Positions 15,133 through 21,689 of a stretch of 21,689 bases of DNA are shown here, piece by piece. Within the stretch, counting starts at the first letter, position 1; every line of letters starts with the position of its first letter. The stretch comes from Thermoplasmata archaeon (GTDB lineage Archaea > Thermoplasmatota > Thermoplasmata > Sysuiplasmatales > Sysuiplasmataceae), in assembly GCA_021796175.1 (NCBI GenBank), contig JAJYOM010000011.1, forward strand, positions 1 to 21,689. Reading direction: 5' to 3'. Both the position numbers and the translations under genes were made by a program. The notes beneath the pieces are model-generated. The model was not told the DNA's origin. It did no database searches and saw nothing but the letters and a program-made list of their open reading frames with translations.

Positions 15133-15140
15133 AATTTAAC
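15133..15140 (-). promoter_or_regulatory. TATA-like box of priS
   Basis: GTTAAATT on the minus strand, with its centre about 37 bases before the ATG. It predicts a leader of about 10 bases. Confidence 0.35.
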
Positions 15141-15261
15141 CTGTTCCAGAACCTTGCCGAAAACAATGCCGCGTCATATGTTCAGCTATGCTGCCTGATA
15201 TTTCCAGGTCAATATGCGGTGCATGTCTTGTCACCGGCTCCGGTCCGCACAGCTACGGGTC

Positions 15262-15534
15262 TCATTGTTCTGGGCGTTGCCAGTACTCTTCTCTCCTGAT
15301 GGCTGCCTCGATGGAATGGATGTCATAGTTCAGGTTCTCAACCACCTTGTCCCCCACAGGTCTTCTTCTGAACAACAGGCCGCTTTTCGATGCGAGGAAC
15401 AGGAAAGAACACCGCTTGGTGTCGAGTCCAAGGCACAGCCCTTCGTCAGAGAACAGATATTTAATAGGAAAGTACTCCGAATATATCTTCAAACAGGCAA
15501 TCTCCCATATTTTCGAAACACCGGCATTTGCCAT
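15262..15534 (-). CDS. Possible small hypothetical protein
   Basis: A 90-residue frame from the ATG at 15534. It is also open to a GTG at 15549, which would add five residues. I do not recognise it. The sequence looks protein-like rather than random: an amphipathic stretch (KIWEIACLKIYSEYFPIKYL), an alternating hydrophobic segment (CLGLDTKRCSFLFLASKSGLLF) typical of beta strands, and a charged helical end (NYDIHSIEAAIRREEYW). Arginine is mostly AGA/AGG, as in neighbouring genes, while the opposing plus-strand ORF uses CGN codons. A CTTTAAAG box at about 15587-15594 could drive it. The alternative is non-coding sequence. Confidence 0.45.
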   Translation of the reverse strand: MANAGVSKIWEIACLKIYSEYFPIKYLFSDEGLCLGLDTKRCSFLFLASKSGLLFRRRPVGDKVVENLNYDIHSIEAAIRREEYWQRPEQ

Positions 15535-15633
15535 ACAGCTGCCGGCCACTATTAACGTTTGCCGAAGGCAGTTTAAGGCCGATGCCCTTTAAAGCAGGCA
15601 TTACGCTCGGGAGTTGCCGCTCAGTCGCGCTCC

Positions 15634-16404
15634 TTACAATCGGTTAACCGCACCCTTTCTTTCCATGTGTTCCCATCTTTCAGGGGACATGTACCCGCGG
15701 ATCAGTTTTGTGCAGAAGATCGGTGTGTAAAGGACATTCTTCGGCTTCTTTGAATTCATGTGCATCAGCAGCACAACCGCGAAAGACCTCAGCAGCTCGA
15801 TCGTGCTGCCTCCTGTCGCCCGCCGCACCTGCGCACCTTGCCATTCCGGCCAGTTGCTATCTTTCCTGTATGTGCCAAAATGCATCATAGAATCAAGCAC
15901 ATAACGAACTTCTAGTCCCTTCCTTCTCAATTCACGCTGAATGAAATATGTCTCTCTTCCCTGCAATTTGTCAGGAAAGCGGATATCAAGCACCGTCTCC
16001 AGTGAAAAGAGCGTGAGGCCAAGCGGCAGGCCATACAGGAACCGGTGTCCCACTGACATGCCCACAACTGCTCCTGTGTTCTTCTTTCCAAGAAGTTCCA
16101 AAGCCCTTTCGAAGAAATCCTCCCTCTGAATCACCACATCGCTGTCAACAAAGAGGAGCAGACTGGTGCTGCAGTGCGAGATGCCGGTTGCTGTGGCGGA
16201 AGCAAGACCGCTGTCATCGAAGAACAGTTCAGCACCATGTGCCTTTGCTATCTCGACAGTTCTGTCAACGCTGTGCCTGTCAACCACTATCAGCCTGTTA
16301 ACAGGTATATACCGGGATATGGCATCTAGGCAATTCTCCAGCTTTTCTTCCGAATTGTACGTTCTTACCACAACATCAACGCGGCTGTCGGTGACATCTG
16401 GCAT
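15634..16404 (-). CDS. Family 2 (GT-A) glycosyltransferase
   Basis: A 256-residue protein. The N-terminus VDVVVRTYNSEEKLENCLDAI is the classic GT2 start. RLIVVDRHSVDRTVEIAKAHGAEL gives the nucleotide-binding Asp42 region. The metal-binding DxD is Asp87-Ser-Asp89 (LLLFVDSDVVI). The C-terminal third contains SMMHFGTYR and KKPKNVLYTPIFCTKLIRGY. It may bear a weak membrane-associating helix near SFAVVLLMHM but has no clear transmembrane bundle. It transfers a sugar from a nucleotide- or dolichol-linked donor, probably for glycolipid or surface glycan synthesis. Acceptor and donor are not readable. It is divergent from the split-barrel/methyltransferase gene across 128 bp. The ATG at 16404 is the first in frame. 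Confidence 0.88.
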   Translation of the reverse strand: MPDVTDSRVDVVVRTYNSEEKLENCLDAISRYIPVNRLIVVDRHSVDRTVEIAKAHGAELFFDDSGLASATATGISHCSTSLLLFVDSDVVIQREDFFERALELLGKKNTGAVVGMSVGHRFLYGLPLGLTLFSLETVLDIRFPDKLQGRETYFIQRELRRKGLEVRYVLDSMMHFGTYRKDSNWPEWQGAQVRRATGGSTIELLRSFAVVLLMHMNSKKPKNVLYTPIFCTKLIRGYMSPERWEHMERKGAVNRL

Positions 16405-16414
16405 AGCTTCGTTC

Positions 16415-16428
16415 CTGCCTGCAGGCAG
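16415..16428. repeat. Perfect 14-bp palindrome in the glycosyltransferase leader
   Basis: CTGCCTGCAGGCAG, 11-24 bases before the glycosyltransferase ATG and downstream of its likely TATA box (16461-16468, AGGATAAAT type). It is a possible protein-binding operator. Confidence 0.35.
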
Positions 16429-16500
16429 TCAAACTGCTTTCATGTAAACCTCTCTGTGAGATTTATCCTTGCTGATTCTGGCCCAGACGATGAAACAGGA

Positions 16501-16508
16501 ATTAATAG
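16501..16508 (+). promoter_or_regulatory. TATA-like box of the fused methyltransferase gene
   Basis: ATTAATAG preceded by AGGA. Its centre is 28 bases before the ATG at 16533, which predicts a leaderless mRNA. Confidence 0.45.
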
Positions 16509-16532
16509 CATTGTTTCCTTCAATATGACTGA

Positions 16533-17717
16533 ATGTCATTCCGGTCAGCGACTCCGAAAACTGGAGACTTCCTGGAGGTGAGATCTTCAGGCGGATGGGT
16601 CCCTCTTTCCTACGTGGAACGATCTGAATCTTTATATCTGCTGGCTTCCGGCAACAATGCTAGATGGTGCTCACATATCCTCAGAAGCGGAACGGCCGAA
16701 ATGAGAAAGGGAGGCAGCATCTCATGGTGCAGGGCATTTCTGGAAACAGACAGATCCCTCCGGGACAGCATCATTGAAGAATTCAGATCAAAATACGGTA
16801 CAGTCGATTTCAACCACTGGTTTGAAAAGCCAGGTCGCCTCATCAGGTTGCAGCTTGCACAAAATGCGTCCATGGCCCGCCAGGACAATTACTTTTCCTG
16901 GCTGGAGTCCGAATTCGATTCGGTATCGGTTGAATACGACAGGCACATAACCGGAAACAGCATCAACATGCTGCTCCGTGAAAGATCGCTCTGGCTCATG
17001 GGGCAGACATTCCACAGAGGGTCGTCCTTGCTTGAGATTGGATGCGGCTCTGGAATGGAAACAATACCAATGCTCCGGGAGGGCCACGACATAGTTGCTC
17101 TCGACATATCCTCTTCCATGCTCGACATTGTGCGAAACAAGGCAAAGCAGGAAGGCCTTTCCAGCAGCTTGACCACAGTCAAGATGCGGGCAGGCGAGCT
17201 GCACAGACTACTCGAAACATACTCCCCCGGAACATTTGACGGTTGCTATTCCACTTACGGAGCACTCAATTGTGAACCAACCCTCAAGCCTATTCCCGAA
17301 ACGCTCCATTCGCTGATAGGGAGGGATGGGAAGTTTGTTGCTGGCATTTTCAACAAATTCTGTCTTGCAGAGTGCCTTGGATATGCTTTATCATTCAGAC
17401 CGGGCAGGGCTCTCAGGAGGCTCAGAAATCCGATCAAAGAGGGCAATTCCCGATTCTGTGTGGACGTCTACTCCTACACTCTTGCCACTTTCAGCGATTT
17501 GTTTGCATGTTATTTCTCCCCCGCACGTGTTCTGGGAGTACCGGTACTGATGCCTCCTTCGGATCTTGACTCGTATGTAAGCAAGATTTCAGGGCGCTTC
17601 AAGCTTCTCAATTCACTAGATCTCTGGTTTGCCGGAAAATGGCCCTTCTACGGGCTCGGCGATCACTTTTTGATATCCATGTCACGCAGAAACGCTGCCG
17701 AACCGGCAATCGCATGA
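16533..17717 (+). CDS. Apparent fusion of an F420/FMN split-barrel-like domain with a class I SAM methyltransferase
   Basis: A 394-residue protein. Residues about 140-290 form a Rossmann methyltransferase: motif I LLEIGCGSGME (166-176), an acidic residue after strand two (VALDIS, Asp191), and a later FDGCYSTYGALNC (235-247). After that comes a C-terminal extension of about 100 residues (LSFRPGRALRRLRNP... to the GDHFLISM strand at 376-383). Residues about 13-108 (PLSYVERSESLYLLAS, then WCSHILRSGTAEMR and a charged helix ending in KYG, then GRLIRLQL) follow the order seen in deazaflavin-dependent nitroreductase (DUF385-like) split barrels. The methyltransferase call is firm. The N-terminal call is by pattern only. 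The methyl acceptor is unknown. The divergent glycosyltransferase suggests a glycolipid, quinone or isoprenoid-type substrate, which is speculative. The upstream ATG at 16525 is out of frame. Confidence 0.82.
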   Translation: MSFRSATPKTGDFLEVRSSGGWVPLSYVERSESLYLLASGNNARWCSHILRSGTAEMRKGGSISWCRAFLETDRSLRDSIIEEFRSKYGTVDFNHWFEKPGRLIRLQLAQNASMARQDNYFSWLESEFDSVSVEYDRHITGNSINMLLRERSLWLMGQTFHRGSSLLEIGCGSGMETIPMLREGHDIVALDISSSMLDIVRNKAKQEGLSSSLTTVKMRAGELHRLLETYSPGTFDGCYSTYGALNCEPTLKPIPETLHSLIGRDGKFVAGIFNKFCLAECLGYALSFRPGRALRRLRNPIKEGNSRFCVDVYSYTLATFSDLFACYFSPARVLGVPVLMPPSDLDSYVSKISGRFKLLNSLDLWFAGKWPFYGLGDHFLISMSRRNAAEPAIA

Positions 17718-17734
17718 CGCATCTCAATCCGGTA

Positions 17735-18832
17735 TCAGCCGCGGAATATCAGCAGCAAAATCAGCGGCATTGCAATTAGTGAGCCGAGTATTAGCCATGA
17801 CAGCGGATTTGCAAAGTTGAAAGTCCATCCAACTCCAAATCTTTTCGGAACCAGTATTGTACTGTCTTTCCTGTTGAAGTAAGCGGCGCCCACCTTCCAC
17901 TCCGCATCGTCGTCCAGATTTGCAATTCCGGTCTGACTTTCAGTAGTGTCCGGCTTCATTCTGCTGCCGTACTGTCCGGCTCTCGCCAGCGGAATCGTGA
18001 GTCCGAATACGCCGGCAACGGCCGGTATCGCAGCAAGGACAGAAACAGATCTTGGCAGTATCTGCCAGATTGCGAGCTGAGACATAAAGAGTGATATGTT
18101 GATGAAGAAAGACATCAGCAGCATCGTTTTTGCGGCGAGCATCTTGAACATGTTCTGCTGGACAAGAGAGGTCCTGGGTATGTGAGATTCTATTGAATTC
18201 CTGGTTCGCACAACAGCCGCGGCAATCACGCACATAATTGTGATTGTCACCGCCTGCATGATCGCGTCGAAGAAAGACTCAATCGACGACTTGGGAGCGT
18301 AGCCGTTCGGAACTCCAGATACACTGAAGTGCACTGCCAGAACGGCAGGCAGCGAAGGGTAAACAGTGTAGCCGAGGACCAGTGTGAGAATGAGCAGTAA
18401 AAGTGCTGGAAGAGCATACATGTAATTAGCTCTCGGGCCGGCTCCGTCCTCAATCTCTGCAAAAGTTTCCTGCCTGACACCCTCGTACCAGTTTCCCTTT
18501 CTCTTCGCCTCCATGAGAGCGTTCCTTACCCTGAGATAGTTTCCGAAGGAGAGTGCCAGTACAGCAAACGGGGCAGCGATTGAAAATACCTGCATATCCC
18601 ACAGGTAGGGCAGCAGGATGAAAGGCACAAAGGTTGCCGCGGTTATTACCAGCTGGACACTGACATAGCCACGCCTCGGCAACGTCACATCACCGCTGCC
18701 AATTTTGTCAGGCGGTATTCGAACTCCGAACTGCACAGTTGTAGGTACGAGCCATGGCATTGCCATTTCGAATGCACATATGAACAGCCATATGACCGCA
18801 TTGTCGATTAAGAAGATTTCCGGCGATGCCAT
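17735..18832 (-). CDS. DUF1648/DUF5808-type multi-pass membrane protein
   Basis: A 365-residue protein with about seven or eight membrane helices. Residues about 162-181 (PAVLAVHFSVSGVPNGYAPK) match the DUF1648 signature (loop 'lP..iavHf...G.pd.y..K'). The tail (FNRKDSTILVPKRFGVGWTFNFANP, about 320-344) matches the short DUF5808-like motif that precedes the final helix. Such proteins often sit beside YtrA-type GntR repressors, as here: the ATG shares one base with the GntR stop (TAATG), which implies translational coupling. The biochemical role is unknown. A membrane stress or immunity-type function has been suggested for relatives such as SdpI, but I cannot show it here. It is convergent with the methyltransferase gene at 17 bases. 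Confidence 0.85.
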   Translation of the reverse strand: MASPEIFLIDNAVIWLFICAFEMAMPWLVPTTVQFGVRIPPDKIGSGDVTLPRRGYVSVQLVITAATFVPFILLPYLWDMQVFSIAAPFAVLALSFGNYLRVRNALMEAKRKGNWYEGVRQETFAEIEDGAGPRANYMYALPALLLLILTLVLGYTVYPSLPAVLAVHFSVSGVPNGYAPKSSIESFFDAIMQAVTITIMCVIAAAVVRTRNSIESHIPRTSLVQQNMFKMLAAKTMLLMSFFINISLFMSQLAIWQILPRSVSVLAAIPAVAGVFGLTIPLARAGQYGSRMKPDTTESQTGIANLDDDAEWKVGAAYFNRKDSTILVPKRFGVGWTFNFANPLSWLILGSLIAMPLILLLIFRG

Positions 18833-19206
18833 TACCGGCTTACCTCGTCAAGGAGGCTTGAGAACATCCTTCTAATCTGCTTTTTGGACAGTCCTCTTGC
18901 AATGCCCTCCCTGATTCTCATCGATTCCGTCTCCTTCCAGGCATTTATGAAACCCTCATTGGCGTTTCCATGTGGTTTGACAACAACCCTCTTCTTCGAA
19001 TCGCTTGCGACAAACCCTTCCGTGGCGAGAAGGTTGTACGCCTTGTTGACAGTATGGTAGTTCACGCCCAGTTCCCTGCCGAGTTTCCTGGCTGAGAGCA
19101 GCGCCGTACCTTCAACAAGTTCTCCGGAGGCTATTCCAGAAACAACCTGATCCCTTATCTGAAGATAGATCGGCCTTTCGGAATTGATGTCTATGCCAAT
19201 CAGCAT
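18832..19206 (-). CDS. GntR family (YtrA subfamily) transcriptional regulator
   Basis: A 124-residue protein. The N-terminal winged helix carries RPIYLQIRDQVVSGIASGEL, then LSARKLGRELGVNYHTVNKAYNLLATEGFV, the GntR signature. The short C-terminal region of about 50 residues is helical (ETESMRIREGIARGLSKKQIRRMF) with no effector domain, which places it in the YtrA-like group. Such repressors usually control their own operon with a membrane protein or ABC transporter. It is the first gene of the two-gene operon with the DUF1648 protein. The inverted repeat at 19231-19253 overlaps its promoter and is the likely operator. The ATG at 19206 is close to the predicted transcription start. Confidence 0.9.
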   Translation of the reverse strand: MLIGIDINSERPIYLQIRDQVVSGIASGELVEGTALLSARKLGRELGVNYHTVNKAYNLLATEGFVASDSKKRVVVKPHGNANEGFINAWKETESMRIREGIARGLSKKQIRRMFSSLLDEVSR

Positions 19207-19230
19207 TTCTTATCACCGCTATGTAAGGAA

Positions 19231-19253
19231 TTGATTTATGAATGGTATATCAA
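19231..19253 (-). promoter_or_regulatory. Inverted-repeat operator overlapping the GntR operon TATA box
   Basis: TTGATTTA, seven bases, TATATCAA: 7 of 8 positions are symmetric. The left arm includes the likely TATA element (CATAAATC on the minus strand, 19233-19240), about 30 bases before the GntR ATG. A bound repressor would block TBP. Confidence 0.45.
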
Positions 19254-19298
19254 TATTTTTCATTTTGTCCGTACAGCCATGAACCGCCCCTGCAAAGG

Positions 19299-19306
19299 CT
19301 TATCTA
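19299..19306 (+). promoter_or_regulatory. TATA-like box of dph2
   Basis: CTTATCTA with a purine-rich CAAAGG before it. Its centre is about 34 bases before the ATG at 19337. Confidence 0.4.
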
Positions 19307-19336
19307 CGCGCTGCAGTTGAAAAAACACATCAGCAG

Positions 19337-20359
19337 ATGTCACTCAATCCCGTAATTGACGGATCAAAATTCCTGGTCGATTTTGACGCAATAGCCGCAG
19401 CCTCCCATGCCCGCAGAGCAAGGAAGGTTGCCATACAGCTGCCGGAGGGTCTGAGGGCATTCGCGGCCGAGGTGGCGTCAAGGGTTGCCAGTGTGACTGG
19501 CGCAGAGGTGATAGTGGACTCTGAACCATGCTTTGGTGCCTGCGACATACCGGTTCACCTGTTCGGACATGCCGACCTTGTTGTGCAGTTCGGTCATACT
19601 GAGATGCCAAGCATCGGAGCAATTCCCAAGATGCATTTCGCCAATCTCTTTCTGGACATAGATCCCAGACCTGTTGTTGAAAAGGCACTGCCTGCACTTT
19701 CCGGCTCGATAGGTGTTGTGACAACAGCGCAGCATATGCAGCATCTGGACAGCATTGTTTCTTTCATCAGGGAAAGGGGGCTGAACGCACTGACATCCAG
19801 GGGAGATTCGAGACTGGGCGGTTACGCACAGTTGCTGGGATGTGATTATACTTCAGCACTCTGGATCGGGGACCGGGTGGATATGTACCTGTATGTCGGC
19901 GACGGCGACTTTCATCCAATCGGGCTCGCAATGTTGACCGACAAGAAACTGGTTGCAGCTAACCCACTGGATTTGACGGTGAGGACACTTGATACACTGA
20001 GGGACAGGATAATGAAACAGCGTCTTTCATCGATCGAGAGGGCAATGAACGCACGCTCATTCGGTGTGCTCATCAGCTCCAAGCTGGGTCAGCGCAGGAA
20101 AGCACTAGCCGAAACGCTTGTAACGGAGATAATCGCAACTGGCAGGAATGCTATGCTTGTGCACACCAATGTCGTTTCGCCTGATTTGATATCCCACTAC
20201 TCTTTCGACGCATTCGTATCTACTGCGTGCCCGAGGATTGCGATAGATGACTTCCACAGATACAGCAAACCACTGCTCACGCCGGTTGAGGCGGAGATTG
20301 CCATCGGGCTGAAGCCCTTTTCCTCCTTCTGCTTTGACCAGATACTCGCAGAACAGTGA
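19337..20359 (+). CDS. dph2: Diphthamide synthase subunit Dph2 (2-(3-amino-3-carboxypropyl)histidine synthase)
   Basis: A 340-residue protein of typical archaeal Dph2 length. The three cysteines that bind the unusual [4Fe-4S] cluster are Cys65 (SEPCFGACD), Cys169 (LLGCDYTSA) and Cys298 (STACPRIAIDD), one per repeated domain. The N-terminal VAIQLPEGL (31-39) and C-terminal KPLLTPVEAEIAIG (311-324) are family hallmarks. It splits SAM to transfer a 3-amino-3-carboxypropyl radical onto a histidine of elongation factor 2, the first step of diphthamide synthesis. It stands alone, with its own promoter, divergent from the GntR operon and convergent with queE. Confidence 0.95.
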   Translation: MSLNPVIDGSKFLVDFDAIAAASHARRARKVAIQLPEGLRAFAAEVASRVASVTGAEVIVDSEPCFGACDIPVHLFGHADLVVQFGHTEMPSIGAIPKMHFANLFLDIDPRPVVEKALPALSGSIGVVTTAQHMQHLDSIVSFIRERGLNALTSRGDSRLGGYAQLLGCDYTSALWIGDRVDMYLYVGDGDFHPIGLAMLTDKKLVAANPLDLTVRTLDTLRDRIMKQRLSSIERAMNARSFGVLISSKLGQRRKALAETLVTEIIATGRNAMLVHTNVVSPDLISHYSFDAFVSTACPRIAIDDFHRYSKPLLTPVEAEIAIGLKPFSSFCFDQILAEQ

Positions 20360-20374
20360 TATGATGTATCTGCT

Positions 20375-21013
20375 CTATCTTCCCCTCTCGTCTCCCCAGA
20401 TGAACTTGTGTAGCTGTGGCAGCACCCTTGCTCTGACGCCTTCCGAGAGAACCGATTCCGCCAGCCAGCCCAGATCCTTCCCTCCCACTGGCGTGAATAT
20501 CACTTCACACGGGATCGAATGCTCCTTCAGGAAGTTCTTCGCGTAGACATAGTCCTCCCTGTCTGCAAGTATGAATTTCAGCTGATCTCCGGTTGACAGA
20601 TATTCCAGATTTGACATGAGATTCCTCCCTGACATGCCGGAACCCGGTGTCTTGACGTCCATGCTCACAAAGACGCTGCCATTCCTTGGCAGCCTTCCTA
20701 TATCGTATGCACCGCTTGTCTCGACGACAACCGAATACCCCTTTCCTGTGAGCCTCCGGATGAGCTCAATTGTATCATCCATCTGCCTGAGCGGGTCACC
20801 GCCCGTCAGGCAGACATTTGCTGTCCCGTTTCTCTCCGCCTCGGCAGTTATTTCATCCATGGACCACTCGGTCCCCTGGGAGTCAAGCAGGGCGTAAGGC
20901 GTATCGCACCAGACGCACCGCAGATCGCAACCGGCAGTCCTGATGAAGAGCGTCGGCAGACCTATGAAAACACCCTCGCCCTGTATGGACTTGAATATCT
21001 CATTGATCTTCAT
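20375..21013 (-). CDS. queE: 7-carboxy-7-deazaguanine synthase QueE
   Basis: A 212-residue radical-SAM protein. It begins MKINEIFKSIQGEGVFIG, the family start. The cluster motif is Cys29-x3-Cys33-x2-Cys36 (GCDLRCVWCDT). The glycine-rich LTGGDPLRQ corresponds to the SAM-binding GGEP motif, with Asp in place of Glu. VSMDVKTPGSGM lies in the substrate-binding region. It rearranges carboxytetrahydropterin to 7-carboxy-7-deazaguanine on the way to preQ0 and archaeosine. The frame is open upstream to 21043, but the ATG at 21013 starts the conserved protein. It overlaps the queC 3' end by 14 bases, which implies translational coupling. Confidence 0.94.
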   Translation of the reverse strand: MKINEIFKSIQGEGVFIGLPTLFIRTAGCDLRCVWCDTPYALLDSQGTEWSMDEITAEAERNGTANVCLTGGDPLRQMDDTIELIRRLTGKGYSVVVETSGAYDIGRLPRNGSVFVSMDVKTPGSGMSGRNLMSNLEYLSTGDQLKFILADREDYVYAKNFLKEHSIPCEVIFTPVGGKDLGWLAESVLSEGVRARVLPQLHKFIWGDERGR

Positions 21014-21668
21014 ATGCCACCGGATCCGCCAAACCTGCTTCACTGAAGCCTTTCAGCCTCAGGACACAGGAATCACATTTTCCGCACGCCTTCTCTCCAC
21101 CCCGGTAGCAGCTCCAGCTGAGCCTGTATGGTGCATTGAGTCTTTGTCCCAGCCTGATGATGTCCGCCTTGCTCATGCGCATCAGCGGCGCCTCCACCCT
21201 CACCGGCCTTCCCTCAACCCCTCTCTTCAAAGCCAGTGCTGCCATCTTGTTGAAGGCATCAATATATTCGGGCCTGCAGTCAGGGTAGCCGCTGTAGTCA
21301 ACCGCATTTGCGCCAATGTATACGGTGTCGCAATCCCTTGACTCCGCGAACCCGAGAGCAACTGAAAGGAAGATGGTGTTTCTTGCAGGAACGTAGGTGA
21401 CAGGTATGCCCCTGCTTCCTGCATCAGGCATCCCCATTCTTCTGTCGGTGAGCGCGCTACCCCCAATCTGTGCAAGGTCTATCTGCATCACCAGATGCTC
21501 CTCTACAGCGTAGTGTTCGGCAATCTTCATGGCGGCATCGACCTCCCTGGAATGCCTCTGGCCGTAGTTGACAGTTATCGCGCGGAATTGCTCGCCACTG
21601 CTGTTGAGAAATGCAGCGACAGTCGTGGAATCCAGCCCGCCTGAAAGCAGGAGAACAGCGCCACTCAC
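21000..21668 (-). CDS. queC: 7-cyano-7-deazaguanine (preQ0) synthase QueC
   Basis: A 222-residue ATP-pyrophosphatase. The PP-loop is SGGLDSTT (9-16). Family segments AITVNYGQRHSREV, YVPARNTIFLSVA and GANAVDYSGYPDCRPEY are all present. The zinc site is Cys187, Cys195, Cys198 and Cys201 (SCYRGGEKACGKCDSC). It converts 7-carboxy-7-deazaguanine to preQ0 with ammonia and ATP. In archaea preQ0 is inserted into tRNA position 15 by ArcTGT and becomes archaeosine. The start is a GTG at 21668, which gives the normal N-terminus. It overlaps a preceding stop (GTGA) that may end queD. Confidence 0.95.
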   Translation of the reverse strand: MSGAVLLLSGGLDSTTVAAFLNSSGEQFRAITVNYGQRHSREVDAAMKIAEHYAVEEHLVMQIDLAQIGGSALTDRRMGMPDAGSRGIPVTYVPARNTIFLSVALGFAESRDCDTVYIGANAVDYSGYPDCRPEYIDAFNKMAALALKRGVEGRPVRVEAPLMRMSKADIIRLGQRLNAPYRLSWSCYRGGEKACGKCDSCVLRLKGFSEAGLADPVAYEDQ

Positions 21669-21689
21669 TGTAACACCCTCGTCTCCCAG
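21665..21689 (-). CDS. Possible 3' end of an upstream gene (queD candidate)
   Basis: In the frame ending at the TGA of 21665-21667 the last codons read WETRVLQ, and the stop overlaps the queC GTG start. A near-terminal 'vwET' is typical of QueD (6-carboxytetrahydropterin synthase), which supplies the QueE substrate. Eight codons are too few to be sure. Confidence 0.3.

Larger units (their letters stand above)
15100..15633. other. Gene-poor stretch between priS and the glycosyltransferase
   Basis: Holds the priS promoter (15133-15140), a short ACCGG-CT-CCGGT hairpin (15233-15244), the possible small ORF at 15262-15534 and two TTTAA-type boxes at about 15571-15596. No tRNA, rRNA or known ncRNA signature was seen in either strand. 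Confidence 0.5.

Noticed and set aside
15233..15244. ACCGG-CT-CCGGT hairpin as an intrinsic terminator
   Set aside because: The stem is short with a two-base loop and no following T tract. Archaeal termination does not generally need such hairpins.
15214..15555. Plus-strand ORF of 113 codons in the gap right of priS
   Set aside because: Arginine codon use differs from real neighbours and the sequence lacks structure. The opposite frame (15262-15534) is more protein-like.

Overview
The window looks like a chromosomal piece of a euryarchaeal genome, most likely class Thermoplasmata. Archaeal markers are Orc1/Cdc6, the small primase subunit PriS, TiaS, Dph2, the archaeal preQ0/archaeosine genes queC and queE, ribosomal protein LX, prefoldin alpha, FtsY, a Ser-His-Asp type signal peptidase and a Bat-type HTH_10 regulator. 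Many genes have a TATA-like box about 25-35 bases before the start codon, which implies leaderless or short-leader mRNAs. I see no rRNA, tRNA, CRISPR array, insertion sequence or phage gene. This is mainly a core-genome region.

Left part (1-6.25 kb), mostly minus strand: a partial 2-oxoacid:ferredoxin oxidoreductase gamma-type subunit, a divergent HTH_10 regulator, an apparent operon of thiolase, 3-hydroxyacyl-CoA dehydrogenase and MFS transporter, and tiaS.

Centre (6.3-8.5 kb): tiaS is divergent from a small two-helix membrane protein whose leader can form two mutually exclusive hairpins. Then comes a gene-free stretch of about 470 bp directly upstream of orc1/cdc6. It carries two origin-recognition-box-like elements in inverted orientation and AT-rich blocks, so it is the best candidate for a replication origin (oriC). 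Convergent to cdc6 is a signal peptidase I, followed by a deoxycytidylate deaminase and an M20 metallopeptidase.

Right-centre (11.3-15.1 kb): a translation and secretion operon on the minus strand (LX, prefoldin alpha, FtsY), a membrane protein with an external beta-rich domain, and PriS.

Right part (15.1-21.7 kb): a small unrecognised ORF, a family 2 glycosyltransferase divergent from an unusual protein that appears to fuse an F420/FMN split-barrel-like domain to a SAM methyltransferase, a GntR (YtrA-like) regulator plus DUF1648-type membrane protein operon with a probable self-operator, dph2, and overlapping queC and queE. The last bases may be the tail of queD.

The observations most worth a second look are the candidate oriC, the split-barrel/methyltransferase fusion and the two-state hairpin leader. 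All functional calls come from reading motifs by eye. No database search was run.
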